Shown: positions 43,558 through 52,388 of the stretch, one piece after another
How the letters are laid out: each line of letters opens with the position of its first letter
Numbering within the stretch: the first letter of the stretch is position 1
Position numbers and translations under genes: made by a program
Assembly (NCBI GenBank): GCA_913057725.1
Contig: CAJXOS010000023.1
Span: 1 to 56,536 of the forward strand
Reading direction: 5' to 3'
Length of the DNA stretch: 56,536 nucleotides
From: an uncultured Lewinella sp.
GTDB lineage: Bacteria; Bacteroidota; Bacteroidia; Chitinophagales; Saprospiraceae
Notes under the pieces: generated by a model
The model's database searches: none
The model's input: the letters and a program-made list of their open reading frames with translations, nothing else
Told to the model about the DNA's origin: nothing

Positions 43558-45915
43558 ATGAGAACTTCCATTCTACTCCTGTTACTATTGTCTGCCGGTG
43601 CAGTTATTGGACAAGCCATCCGCATACAACCATATCTTCAGGATGTAGAACCGAACGCTGTACACATATTATGGGAAACGGATGCTGGCGATGAGAGCAT
43701 AGTGGAGTGGGGGCTTTCAGAAGCATTAGGCTTCGAGGCGAGTGGTATTGCCTATGCGTCTAACGGCGATGCCCGAGTGCATGAGGTGCGGATCAATGGC
43801 CTGGAGCGCTTTACCCGCTATTTCTACCGCGTAAAAACTGGAGCAGCCACTTCTGAAGTGTATAGTTTCCGTACGCCACCTTTTGCCACCGACAACCAAT
43901 CTTTCCGCCTGGTGGCAATGAGCGATATGCAGCGCGATGGTAGCTTTCCGGATAAATTTAGAGAGGTAGTAGAAGAGGGGGTGATTCAATACCTGACGAA
44001 TGGAGAAACAGCTATTGAAGACGAAATAGGCCTGGTCATGATTCCAGGCGACCTTGTCACTAACGGAAATAGCTACGATCAGTGGAAGAACACTTTCTTT
44101 GATCCTTCCGCGAGCCTGTTCAGGCATGTTCCTGTTTATCCAGTCCTTGGAAACCACGAGAATAACAGTGCCTTTTATTACACTTACTTTCGCCTGCCGG
44201 AAAACGGCACACCCGAGTATACCGAGCATTGGTGGTTTAAAGATTACGGTAATTTGCGCATCATTGGCTTGGACTCTAACGGTGCTTTCGCCAATGAAGA
44301 TCAGCTCGAATGGCTTGACAATATCTTGGAGCAAAGCTGTGAGGTGGGCACGATTGATTTCATTTTTGCCCAACTTCATCATCCCCACAAATCGGAACTA
44401 TGGACCCCCGGAGAGTCTGACTTTACCGGTGAGGTGATTGCTAGGTTGGAGCAGTTTACGACAACCTGCGGTAAGCCCAGTATCCATTTCTTTGGACATA
44501 CACACGGATATTCCCGTGGGCAATCGCGTGATCATAAGCATTTGTGGATCAACGTAGCCTCTGCTGGTGGCGCGATCGATAACTGGGGCGAGTTTCCCAA
44601 TTTTGACTATGATGAATTTTCGGTTTCGCAAGATGAGTACGGCTTTGTGGTAGCTGAGGTAACTGATGGTGAATCGCCGCAATTCACAATCAAACGGATC
44701 AGCCGTGGTGATCAGGATCAAGTAATCGACAATCAATTGATGGACAGTTTAGTCATTCGACTCAATCCCACAGAATTAGCTGCGCCAGAGCCAGAATACC
44801 CAGTAGGTATTGAATTGGCACCAGAATGTGTAGTTCTCCAAGCAAGTCCGTTTTTGACAGAGGGCGCAACGCATGGGCAGAGCCATTGGCAGGTATCAAT
44901 CTCCGAAGACGACTTTACGGAACCTGTCTTTGAGAGCTGGAAAAACTTTGAAAACTGGTATTACGATATCGACACGCAGGCTGAAGATGATCTCACTGAT
45001 GAAGAGGTCACAGGGCTAGCGGAAGAAAGTGACTATTGGTGGCGCGTACGCTACCGTGATCGGGAAATGAACTGGAGTGAGTGGTCGGAACCAGCTACTT
45101 TTTCTACCGGCGAATCTGTCGCAACGCCAAACCTGTTGGAGAATCCAGGTGCGGAAAATGACTTGCAGCAGTGGACAGTTGTAGAGGGGGTTGTGGAGGC
45201 ATTAACCAATGGAGCCTGTAATGGTGTTGCCCCGAACAGCGGGCAACAATATTTTGCCGTTGGTGGATTATGTGATCATAGTGCAGTAGGAGTGGCGACT
45301 CAAACCATCAATGTGGCGGCGTATCAGGACTCCATCACTAGCGGCAATTTCACAGCGTATTTTGGTGGATACCTATCCAACTATTCCGGTAGTGACCGGC
45401 CGGAAATGAAACTACTCTTTGAAGATGAAAGTGGCAGTACCCTGGGGGAGAGTGACGTGCTCACCACACTGAACAGTAATTGGACCCTTGTGAGTGGGGA
45501 GGTAATCATTCCTGCTCAAACCGTTCAGATCACTATGGAGCTTAGAGGAACTCGAAATGCTGGAACGGATAATGATAGTTATTTTGATGATCTATTCCTG
45601 CGCCTGGGAGCTAGTGAAGTGATCTGCTCACCCATTACCAGTACACGAGCACCTACAGCAGCGCTAGTAACTTTAGATGTGAGTCCCAATCCTATGCAGG
45701 ACGTAGCACAAATTTCCATCCCGCAGGGTATTGACCAACCCTTACAGCTTCGGGTTCTTGATATGGCAGGCCGCAAGATGGAAGTTTCTTTCCAACAGTT
45801 AACCGGATCTATACAGCTGGAACGAGACAACCTACCCGCTGGTAATTACGTCTTTTACTTGATTGGTGATAGCCGCTGGGTTGGGACGGGTAAGTTGGTT
45901 GTAGCCCCCCACTAA
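43558..45915 (+). CDS. T9SS-secreted metallophosphoesterase with fibronectin-like domain
   Basis: A 785-residue protein with a signal peptide (LLLLLLSAGAVIGQA). Residues about 22-107 are a fibronectin III-like purple-acid-phosphatase N-domain. About 115-390 are the calcineurin-like catalytic domain: Asp123 (MSDMQ), Asp165 (IPGDLV), GNHEN (198-202), FAQLHHPH and FFGHTHGYSRG supply metal ligands. About 410-525 is another FN3-like region, about 530-690 a carbohydrate-binding-like sandwich (NLLENPGAENDLQQW), and the end a T9SS domain. Probably an extracellular phosphatase scavenging phosphate. Confidence 0.9.
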   Translation: MRTSILLLLLLSAGAVIGQAIRIQPYLQDVEPNAVHILWETDAGDESIVEWGLSEALGFEASGIAYASNGDARVHEVRINGLERFTRYFYRVKTGAATSEVYSFRTPPFATDNQSFRLVAMSDMQRDGSFPDKFREVVEEGVIQYLTNGETAIEDEIGLVMIPGDLVTNGNSYDQWKNTFFDPSASLFRHVPVYPVLGNHENNSAFYYTYFRLPENGTPEYTEHWWFKDYGNLRIIGLDSNGAFANEDQLEWLDNILEQSCEVGTIDFIFAQLHHPHKSELWTPGESDFTGEVIARLEQFTTTCGKPSIHFFGHTHGYSRGQSRDHKHLWINVASAGGAIDNWGEFPNFDYDEFSVSQDEYGFVVAEVTDGESPQFTIKRISRGDQDQVIDNQLMDSLVIRLNPTELAAPEPEYPVGIELAPECVVLQASPFLTEGATHGQSHWQVSISEDDFTEPVFESWKNFENWYYDIDTQAEDDLTDEEVTGLAEESDYWWRVRYRDREMNWSEWSEPATFSTGESVATPNLLENPGAENDLQQWTVVEGVVEALTNGACNGVAPNSGQQYFAVGGLCDHSAVGVATQTINVAAYQDSITSGNFTAYFGGYLSNYSGSDRPEMKLLFEDESGSTLGESDVLTTLNSNWTLVSGEVIIPAQTVQITMELRGTRNAGTDNDSYFDDLFLRLGASEVICSPITSTRAPTAALVTLDVSPNPMQDVAQISIPQGIDQPLQLRVLDMAGRKMEVSFQQLTGSIQLERDNLPAGNYVFYLIGDSRWVGTGKLVVAPH

Positions 45916-46042
45916 TTGATTAAAAGTATGTTTCTTAGTGCTGTAACAGCCAGCTCATCGAAAAATTAGTGCACAGAACATTGTGCATTAACTGTTCAAG
46001 TGTACATTTTTCGTTTCGCAACATTATCAAGCGAATTCCTAG

Positions 46043-46057
46043 GTGTAAAATTTACAC
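46043..46057. promoter_or_regulatory. Perfect 15-bp palindrome GTGTAAAATTTACAC
   Basis: Arms GTGTAAA and TTTACAC around a central A, alone in the 349-bp non-coding region 45916-46264. It may be an operator; a nearby inverted repeat TGCACA/TGTGCA lies at 45970-45987. Confidence 0.4.
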
Positions 46058-46113
46058 TATCTTAGCTCTATTGCAAGAGACTCAAAGGTTTATACTGTTT
46101 ACTTGAAGTAGAA

Positions 46114-46212
46114 TCGTGAACAAAACCAATAATCTGTCTGTTCGTGTACAAAGTGTTAGGAAAAGACTTAGGATTTCGTACAAAACGCAAATGTGGTATT
46201 CTGTCTCGTACA
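46114..46212. repeat. Four TCGT(..)ACA motifs at about 30-bp spacing
   Basis: Related motifs start at 46114 (TCGTGAACAAAA), 46142 (TCGTGTACAAAG), 46176 (TCGTACAAAACG) and 46206 (TCGTACAGAACT), i.e. 28, 34 and 30 bp apart. They precede the gene at 46265 and look like an array of protein-binding sites. Confidence 0.45.
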
Positions 46213-46264
46213 GAACTTAACTATATTCATAAATCATTCTTGACTATTAAAACTAAGTAAACTG

Positions 46265-47125
46265 ATGAAGAAAATTTTTACAATCGCTATGCTTTCATTG
46301 TTGACGTTGCCAATGTTGGTAGCACAAAACAATGTAACTATTGACGCCAGTGCAGAGTGGAAGTCATTTATGAATGTTTTCAGAGCTAATGGTGACTACT
46401 GGTTTGGTGATCCTTGGAGCTTTGATAACTTGAAGAGCACTCTGGACACGGATGCAAATACTGTCACTTTGCAGCCAAACTTCAACGCTTACGCAGATAA
46501 CACTACCAACCCAGAGTGGGTAGACCAGAGCACTGGTGCAGGTCTTGCAACTATGGAGGCGAACAGCTTTATCGAGCCAGGTGCGAGCTTCAATGGTACT
46601 GATCTTAACTTCTCTGGTACTATTCAGTCGTTCACACTCTCTGACGACTACACTGTAACTGTGTTCATCAAAGCATTGGATCCTAACAACGGATTTTCCG
46701 ATGCGTTGGGCGGTTCAGGTACTACAACTCTTACTGAAGCTGGTGACTTTTCAGTAAGCGCTGCTGGTTCTGCTTTGGCTGATGGTTTGTTGATCCAGTA
46801 TGGTTTCAGCGTAACTGGTCCTAACGCAAACCCTGCTGATGAGGGAACGCTAGGTAGCGTTGTTGCTAGTGACATGTCAGTAAACGTAAACGACCTCAAC
46901 CCAGAGATCGAAGCTAGCGTTTACCCTAACCCAACTGCTGAGGTACTATCTATCCGCAGTGCTACTCCAGTACAGGCTTTCCAGGTATTGAACTTCTTGG
47001 GTCAGCAAGTAATCACTGGTGTAGGTACTAACGACGTAGACGTGTCTAACCTTCCTGCTGGTACTTACTCTATCATCGTAGAAGTAGAAGAAGGTAAGAA
47101 GGCGATGACTTTCGTTAAGAAGTAA
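46265..47125 (+). CDS. T9SS sorting domain-containing secreted protein, probably highly expressed
   Basis: A 286-residue protein with a signal peptide (FTIAMLSLLTLPMLVAQ). The middle (about 22-210) is beta-rich and acidic, with no family I recognise (WKSFMNVFRANGDYWFGDPW). The last ~70 residues are a T9SS sorting domain (ASVYPNPTAEVLSI...). Codons are strongly biased to AAC, AAG, CTT/TTG, GGT and GCT, like the ribosomal protein genes nearby, which suggests abundant expression. The long regulatory-looking upstream region (45916-46264) agrees with that. Confidence 0.85.
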   Translation: MKKIFTIAMLSLLTLPMLVAQNNVTIDASAEWKSFMNVFRANGDYWFGDPWSFDNLKSTLDTDANTVTLQPNFNAYADNTTNPEWVDQSTGAGLATMEANSFIEPGASFNGTDLNFSGTIQSFTLSDDYTVTVFIKALDPNNGFSDALGGSGTTTLTEAGDFSVSAAGSALADGLLIQYGFSVTGPNANPADEGTLGSVVASDMSVNVNDLNPEIEASVYPNPTAEVLSIRSATPVQAFQVLNFLGQQVITGVGTNDVDVSNLPAGTYSIIVEVEEGKKAMTFVKK

Positions 47126-47127
47126 TT

Positions 47128-47173
47128 GGTACTAGGTATAAGGTACTAGGTACTTAGTATAAGGTACTTGGTA
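47128..47173. repeat. Short imperfect tandem repeat (TATAAGGTACT)
   Basis: Three imperfect copies of a GGTACTAGGTAxxTATAA-type unit directly behind the T9SS gene and before its terminator. Confidence 0.6.
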
Positions 47174-47183
47174 CAACCTAACT

Positions 47184-47219
47184 AAGAAGCCGCTCCTGAT
47201 TTGATTCGGGAGCGGCTTC
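47184..47219 (+). terminator. Strong rho-independent terminator
   Basis: A long stem AGAAGCCGCTCC... (from 47184) with GGGAGCGGCTTCT (to 47219) separates this gene from the convergent one at 47265 and could serve both directions. Confidence 0.8.
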
Positions 47220-47264
47220 TCTGTTTCAGGTATTCCATGCAACTTGCATAACCTATGCTAGCCT

Positions 47265-48989
47265 TTATTGCTTGATAAATCGTCCAGTATAAATTCCCTG
47301 CTCCGTTAACGTCCTAACAAAGTAGAGGCCATTTGGCAATGGTGTTACAGTTAGTTCATGCCAGCCCACTCTATCCTCCACATTCTCCTGATGAACCATT
47401 TGGCCAGCAGCATCATAGACGACTATACTTTTCGTCTCTGCCGGAAGGACCAGGTTAAGCAGCTCTGAAACAGGATTAGGGGATATTGACACCTGTTTCT
47501 CTGCAACGGGTGCATTATCAGTGTCGAGTACGACCACAGTTTCACAACTACTGTTATTAGCAAGGTCCATTTCCATCGGTTGATTCGGGGCCGTGATATT
47601 GATGCATACCTCAAATTCATCAACATCACTCATGCCACTAATCCAGAAGTCATCAAATGGTAAGCTGATAACAGCACCTGGCTGTAGCTGCAATCCCGTA
47701 TGATGTTGGAGCCGAGTGACGTAAGGATCACAGATCGAAGGGCAAATGGAGGGAGGATCGAGCTCAAACTTCAAGAGTATGTCATCAATCGGAAAAGGGG
47801 AGTTGTTTCTTACTTCCACCATAAGGTCCAATATTCTACCATTACCACATGGACCGAAGGGGTAGGGCTCAAAAATTATGTCTCCTAAGGTGATCCCAAG
47901 TACTTCTACATCATGCTCGTCGGGGATATCTGGTCCGGCAGCTGTATAGGTGCGTACAAACAACTGGCTATTGATAGGTTCGGCGCCACCTACTGTATTG
48001 GTATAATTTTGTGCTCCTACCAAGGCAATTCTGCCATTTGCAGCATCCATGTCCCCTAATTCATAATCACCTAGGTCAACGACTGTTCGTCCTGTTTCCG
48101 AAAGGTCATGTTCTAGAAAGAAGGCGTTGAGACCATCAGATGGAAGTTGTTGGAGAAGGTAAATGTAATCTTCATCTACTGCTAAATGATTAGTGCCAAC
48201 GCCCTCCAGCGCAATCTGCACAATACTTTCTAAGTCCGTATTTAAGATGCGGAGGGTGTCATTCTCCAGGACTACCACTTGCTCATCGTTAAGTACCTCA
48301 AAGGTTTGGATACTGCTGTTTGGTGCTGCAGGTGTATAGGTGTCCGTCAGTAATGCCCCATTTTCATTGAAAGAGAAAAGGAGTAGTGCATCCTGTGTCT
48401 GGGCTAGAAAGGTGCCGCTTTGCCAATGGCCTAAGGCCATCAGCTCATCACCTTCGTTCCAATTATAGTTCAGAGCAACTACTTCATCTGCTCCTCGTTG
48501 CCAAAGCATTTCAGGATTCCATTGCGGACTCCAGATAAATCCATCGCCCGGTACGGTACTAAGTGCAAACTCACGACCTGCACTGTAATTGATGGAGGTT
48601 TGCCAGTTGCCCAATGCGCCAAAGGAAATCAATTCACTGGGGATGCCCACGTCACAAACGCCTTGGCCAAGGACAAAGTGGTATTGACCGGTACTTGGAT
48701 CGTACAATACTTCTGATAGCTGACCGAGTTCACCGTAGTACTCAAGAATAGCGTCTAGATCAAATTCTTCCCAGCCACTGGTAGCGTAACGGCCAATAAT
48801 GGGAATCATCTGAGCTGTACTGGGACGGCCAGCACTAAAGCCACTAACCAGCCAACTACCGTCGGGTAACGCCAGGATGTTGGAGCCTTCTGTATAATGG
48901 TCGGTACCATAAACCCAGTTAATGCCGTCTTGGGCAGTGAGTAGATAAGGAATGGATAATACGAGGAAAGTGTACAGCAATCTTTTCAT
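47265..48989 (-). CDS. T9SS sorting domain-containing protein with PKD-like/propeller-like repeats
   Basis: Start at 48989 gives 574 residues and a signal peptide (LLYTFLVLSIPYLLTAQ). The frame stays open to 49331, but those extra codons lie in repetitive sequence and lack a signal. Residues about 20-370 look like propeller-type repeats (LPDGSWLVSGFSAG...). About 385-500 has an Ig-like, Cys-containing domain (GPCGNGRILDLMVEVRNNS...CPSICDPYV). The end is a T9SS domain (VSISPNPVSELLNL ... GRFIKQ). Function unknown; surface or released protein. Confidence 0.8.
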   Translation of the reverse strand: MKRLLYTFLVLSIPYLLTAQDGINWVYGTDHYTEGSNILALPDGSWLVSGFSAGRPSTAQMIPIIGRYATSGWEEFDLDAILEYYGELGQLSEVLYDPSTGQYHFVLGQGVCDVGIPSELISFGALGNWQTSINYSAGREFALSTVPGDGFIWSPQWNPEMLWQRGADEVVALNYNWNEGDELMALGHWQSGTFLAQTQDALLLFSFNENGALLTDTYTPAAPNSSIQTFEVLNDEQVVVLENDTLRILNTDLESIVQIALEGVGTNHLAVDEDYIYLLQQLPSDGLNAFFLEHDLSETGRTVVDLGDYELGDMDAANGRIALVGAQNYTNTVGGAEPINSQLFVRTYTAAGPDIPDEHDVEVLGITLGDIIFEPYPFGPCGNGRILDLMVEVRNNSPFPIDDILLKFELDPPSICPSICDPYVTRLQHHTGLQLQPGAVISLPFDDFWISGMSDVDEFEVCINITAPNQPMEMDLANNSSCETVVVLDTDNAPVAEKQVSISPNPVSELLNLVLPAETKSIVVYDAAGQMVHQENVEDRVGWHELTVTPLPNGLYFVRTLTEQGIYTGRFIKQ

Positions 48990-49204
48990 AAGCGCGTATT
49001 TGAATAGTGAGAGAAAGGTAAGAGCGGCACAGGAGGTATTAGTACGCTTCTGTCCTTTTAGCCAATTACCAGAGAGATTAACACTTTTAATGTAAATAGA
49101 ATAGAGGGGAATGGCCAGTGCTAGCTTGGGGTATGTCAATTGCCAGACCCAAATGTTAGCCGTAACGTGAGGTGTAATGAAATTCAAGTAAGTGACAGTC
49201 AAAT

Positions 49205-49300
49205 TTGTATAAACCCCAAAAATCAGAATTGGGAAGTCGGAGTTTGGAATTGGAGGTATTTCCGAATTCCCATCTCCGAATTCCGAATCAAAGGTATTCG
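49205..49300. repeat. Degenerate GGAATTCGG-type repeats
   Basis: CCGAATTCC occurs at 49262-49270 and 49276-49284, with related GGAATTGG/GGAGTTTGG stretches before it. The 693-bp region 48990-49682 holds this repeat, the rplM promoter and leader, and no gene that I can support. Confidence 0.5.
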
Positions 49301-49577
49301 AAGGCTGTGAGTCAACAATTGACGCTTCCAAGATTTTTAAATTGTACGCTAGCCATACTAAATTGCCCCTATGAATGCACTTGCAGAATCTTGTATTTCC
49401 AGGTCGGAATTTGACCCGTATTAATGAGGGTTTATTGTGTATTTCGAGTAGTCTGAGAAGTGGCTGATTTTCGAGCTCTAAATTTTTTGGGCGAAATTTG
49501 GCCTGTTTTTCAAGGAGTTATGAAGGTCGGGGTGCAACTTTTTTTGAAAAAAGCTTCTTTTTTTGGGCGATAGCCGC

Positions 49578-49585
49578 TACCTTTG
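49578..49585 (+). promoter_or_regulatory. -7 box TACCTTTG of the rplM operon
   Basis: Exact TAnnTTTG match. Predicted leader of about 90 nt before the GTG at 49683. A -33 TTG at the ideal distance is not clear. Confidence 0.5.
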
Positions 49586-49615
49586 CACGGCTTTTGGGGA
49601 AGGTCCCACGCTTTA

Positions 49616-49635
49616 CCGCCCGAGAAAGGGTGCGG
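49616..49635 (+). promoter_or_regulatory. Hairpin in the rplM leader
   Basis: CCGCCC (49616-49621) can pair with GGGTGCGG (49628-49635), with one bulged T. In E. coli L13 represses its own operon through the leader; whether this hairpin does so here is inferred. Confidence 0.3.
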
Positions 49636-49682
49636 ATTGAGTACCAAAAGACGCATTTCGAAAACAATAAAAGCTAATTATA

Positions 49683-50126
49683 GTGAACACAAATAGCTAT
49701 AAAACGCAGGTGGCAAAGCCATCTACTGTAGAGCGCAAGTGGCACATTATCGATGCTGAAGGATTGGTTGTTGGTCGTATGTGTACCAAGATTGCTTCTG
49801 TACTACGCGGAAAGCATAAGCCAGATTTCACGCCTCACTTCGATAACGGTGATTATGTAATCGTTATCAATGCTGATAAGGTTCGCTTCACTGGTCTTAA
49901 GATGGACCAGAAGACTTACCTACGCCACACTGGTTACCCAGGTGGTCAGCGTGCTACTAAAGCTAAAGAGCTTCTAGAGAAGAAGCCAATCGCAATTGTA
50001 GAGACTGCTGTTAAGGGTATGCTACCTAAGACCAAGCTAGGACGTGCACAGTACAAGAAACTGTTCGTTTACGCTGGTTCAGAGCACCCACACACTGCTC
50101 AGCAGCCTGCAACGCTGGAAATCTAA
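49683..50126 (+). CDS. rplM: 50S ribosomal protein L13
   Basis: A 147-residue protein of normal length; motifs WHIIDAEGLVVGRMCTKIAS, LRGKHKPDFTPHFDNGDYVI and RHTGYPGG are typical of L13. GTG start. It binds 23S rRNA early in large-subunit assembly. It is followed after 31 bp by rpsI, the usual rplM-rpsI operon. Confidence 0.98.
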   Translation: MNTNSYKTQVAKPSTVERKWHIIDAEGLVVGRMCTKIASVLRGKHKPDFTPHFDNGDYVIVINADKVRFTGLKMDQKTYLRHTGYPGGQRATKAKELLEKKPIAIVETAVKGMLPKTKLGRAQYKKLFVYAGSEHPHTAQQPATLEI

Positions 50127-50157
50127 TTATCACTGAACGCAAATTTTCTTCGATATA

Positions 50158-50547
50158 ATGGACATGATCAATACCATCGGGAGAAGAAAGGCCGCCGTTG
50201 CTCGTGTATACCTTACTCAAGGTACTGGCAACATCACGGTTAATAGTAAGCCATTGGCTGACTACTTCCCCCAGCCACATATCCAGTCAAAAGTAACCGC
50301 TCCTTTCAGCACTGTAGAGATTGACAACAAGATCTACGATCTGAAGATCAACGTTGACGGTGGTGGTTTCAAAGGCCAGGCGGAAGCTATCCGTATGGCA
50401 ATCGCCCGTGCCCTAGTGAAGTTGAACGAAGACTTCCGTAAGGCATTGAAGGACGAGAAATTCCTGATGCGTGATGCACGTGTAGTTGAACGTAAGAAGT
50501 ACGGTAAGCCTAAGGCCCGTAAGAGCTTCCAGTTCTCTAAGCGTTAA
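50158..50547 (+). CDS. rpsI: 30S ribosomal protein S9
   Basis: A 129-residue S9 with the signature INTIGRRKAAVARVYL at the start, VDGGGFKGQAEAIRMAIARALVK in the middle, and the basic tail KKYGKPKARKSFQFSKR, whose final residues reach the P-site tRNA. Second gene of the rplM operon. ATG 50158 fits the family length better than 50164. Confidence 0.98.
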   Translation: MDMINTIGRRKAAVARVYLTQGTGNITVNSKPLADYFPQPHIQSKVTAPFSTVEIDNKIYDLKINVDGGGFKGQAEAIRMAIARALVKLNEDFRKALKDEKFLMRDARVVERKKYGKPKARKSFQFSKR

Positions 50548-50568
50548 TCACTGGATTTTCAAGATTTC

Positions 50569-50625
50569 GAGCCGGTGGTTTTATTTCACACTTGGCTCAG
50601 TAATCTATTCCGCTGGAGAGCGGAA
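50569..50625 (+). promoter_or_regulatory. Candidate rpsB leader hairpins
   Basis: Two stems in the 98-bp rpsI-rpsB gap: GAGCC (50569-50573) with GGCTC (50594-50598), and TTCCGCT (50608-50614) with AGCGGAA (50619-50625) around a GGAG loop, 20 bp before the rpsB ATG. The second lacks a T-tract, so it is more likely a leader element than a terminator. In E. coli S2 represses rpsB-tsf through the leader. Confidence 0.35.
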
Positions 50626-50645
50626 CTAAAAAATCAAAAAGAATA

Positions 50646-51377
50646 ATGGAAAAGCCTAATTATAAAGAGTTGCTCGCATCAGGTGTACACTTCGGTCACC
50701 TTAAGAAGAAGTGGAATCCAAAGATGTCTCCGTATATCTTCGCGGAGCGTAAAGGTATCCACCTGATCGACCTCAACCGCACCAGCGAATGTCTGGAGCG
50801 CGCTGGTCAGGCCGCCCGTCAGATGGCAAAGGCCGGCAAAAAGATCTTGTTTGTAGCTACTAAGAAGCAAGCTCGCGAGATCGTTTCAACCGCTGCAAAG
50901 AGCGTAAACATGCCATACGTAACCGACCGTTGGTTGGGAGGTATGATGACCAACTTCGCTACTATCCGCCGTTCTGTTCGTAAGATGCAGAACATCGAGC
51001 GTATGCTAGGAGATGGTTCTTTGAGCAGCATCACTAAGAAAGAGCGTCTAACGCTAACACGTGAGCACGCTAAGTTGGACAAGGTACTAGGTGGTATTGC
51101 TAACCTAAACCGTACTCCTTCTGCGATGTTTATCGTTGATATTCACCACGAGCACATTGCCATTGCTGAGGCTCAGAAATTGGGTGTACGCACCATCGGT
51201 GTTGTAGATACCAACTCTGATCCTAACCAAGTGGATTACCCAATCCCAGGTAATGACGATGCTTCTAAGTCTATCGCTATCATCACCAACTATATCACGG
51301 AGATGATCAAGCTAGGACTAGAAGAGCGCAAGCAAGCAAAAGCAGAGAAAGATAATGCCCAGGCGGCACAGAAGTAA
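50646..51377 (+). CDS. rpsB: 30S ribosomal protein S2
   Basis: A 243-residue S2: LLASGVHFGHLKKKWNPKMS at the N-terminus, GKKILFVATKKQA, YVTDRWLGGMMTNF and IGVVDTNSDPNQVDYPIPGNDDA later, all typical. Length normal. EF-Ts follows after 64 bp, the conserved rpsB-tsf pair. Confidence 0.98.
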   Translation: MEKPNYKELLASGVHFGHLKKKWNPKMSPYIFAERKGIHLIDLNRTSECLERAGQAARQMAKAGKKILFVATKKQAREIVSTAAKSVNMPYVTDRWLGGMMTNFATIRRSVRKMQNIERMLGDGSLSSITKKERLTLTREHAKLDKVLGGIANLNRTPSAMFIVDIHHEHIAIAEAQKLGVRTIGVVDTNSDPNQVDYPIPGNDDASKSIAIITNYITEMIKLGLEERKQAKAEKDNAQAAQK

Positions 51378-51441
51378 GAATCTGTGATTGACACCACTTG
51401 GTAATTCTCTATCGCTAACTCCATAAAATTAAATAGTCAAA

Positions 51442-52266
51442 ATGAGCGTAACTGCTGCTGACATTAAAAAACTGCGCGACATGACTGGCGCAGGTATGAT
51501 GGACTGTAAGAAGGCCCTAAACGAAGCTGAGGGTGACTTTGACAAGGCCATTGAAATTCTTCGTAAGAAAGGACAGAAAGTTTCTGCTAAGCGTGCCGGT
51601 AACGACGCGAAAGAAGGTGCTGTTGTTGCACTAGTAAGTGATGATAAGAGCCGTGGTGTAGTAGTGAAACTGAGTTCTGAAACTGATTTCGTTGCTAAGA
51701 ACCAAGAGTTCATCGACGGTGTAACTGATATCGCTAAAGCTGCTTTGGCTGGTTTCCCTGAGAACGTAGATGAGTTGATGGGTGCTGCTACTGCTGCCGG
51801 TACTGTGAAGTCTACTTTGGATGATCTTCTAACGAAGTTCACCGAGAAGATGGAATTGACTTACGAGCGTCTAGAAGCTCCAATGGTTGCTCCTTATATC
51901 CACATGGGTAACAAAGCTGCTGTTTTGGTTGGCTTGTCTGCTGCTAGTGATGCAGCTTACGATGCTGGTCGTGACGTAGCTATGCAGGTTGCTGCAATGA
52001 AGCCTATCGCTGTAAGCAAAGACGATATCGATCCAGCTATCATCGAAAAAGAGTTGGAGATCGGTAAAGAGTTGGCGCGCAAAGAAGGTAAGCCTGAAGC
52101 TATCCTTGACAAAATTGCTCAAGGACGTTTGAACAAGTTCTTCAAAGAAAGCACCCTTTTGGCGCAGGCTTTCGTGAAGGATGGCAAGCAAAGCGTTGGT
52201 GGCTATCTTAATAGCACTGAGAAAGACCTTACGGTTACTGCTTTTAAGCACATAACCTTAGGTTAA
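51442..52266 (+). CDS. tsf: Elongation factor Ts
   Basis: A 274-residue EF-Ts: N-terminal UBA-like domain with RDMTGAGMMDCKKALNEAEG, and core SSETDFVAKNQEF. It recycles EF-Tu by GDP/GTP exchange. Second gene after rpsB and followed by a strong terminator. Confidence 0.98.
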   Translation: MSVTAADIKKLRDMTGAGMMDCKKALNEAEGDFDKAIEILRKKGQKVSAKRAGNDAKEGAVVALVSDDKSRGVVVKLSSETDFVAKNQEFIDGVTDIAKAALAGFPENVDELMGAATAAGTVKSTLDDLLTKFTEKMELTYERLEAPMVAPYIHMGNKAAVLVGLSAASDAAYDAGRDVAMQVAAMKPIAVSKDDIDPAIIEKELEIGKELARKEGKPEAILDKIAQGRLNKFFKESTLLAQAFVKDGKQSVGGYLNSTEKDLTVTAFKHITLG

Positions 52267-52275
52267 ATGATACGG

Positions 52276-52308
52276 AAGGCGAATCGGAAACGGTTCGCCT
52301 TTTTTTTG
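52276..52308 (+). terminator. Rho-independent terminator of rpsB-tsf
   Basis: An 11-bp stem AAGGCGAATCG with a GAAA tetraloop and CGGTTCGCCTT (one T-G wobble), followed by a T-run. Confidence 0.92.
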
Positions 52309-52388
52309 CTCTCTTAACTCGGAGAGCTTTGCATAATGCATCTTGAATTACGATCTTTGTCTAAACAAGCTACAGAGTTCTTCTTCTT

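Noticed and set aside
43726..44388. A 220-codon minus-strand frame
   Set aside because: It lies wholly within the metallophosphoesterase gene, which has clear domains; the opposite frame has no recognisable motif.
48990..49331. N-terminal extension of the T9SS protein by 114 codons
   Set aside because: The added region has repetitive DNA and no signal peptide at its start, while a normal signal peptide begins at 48989.
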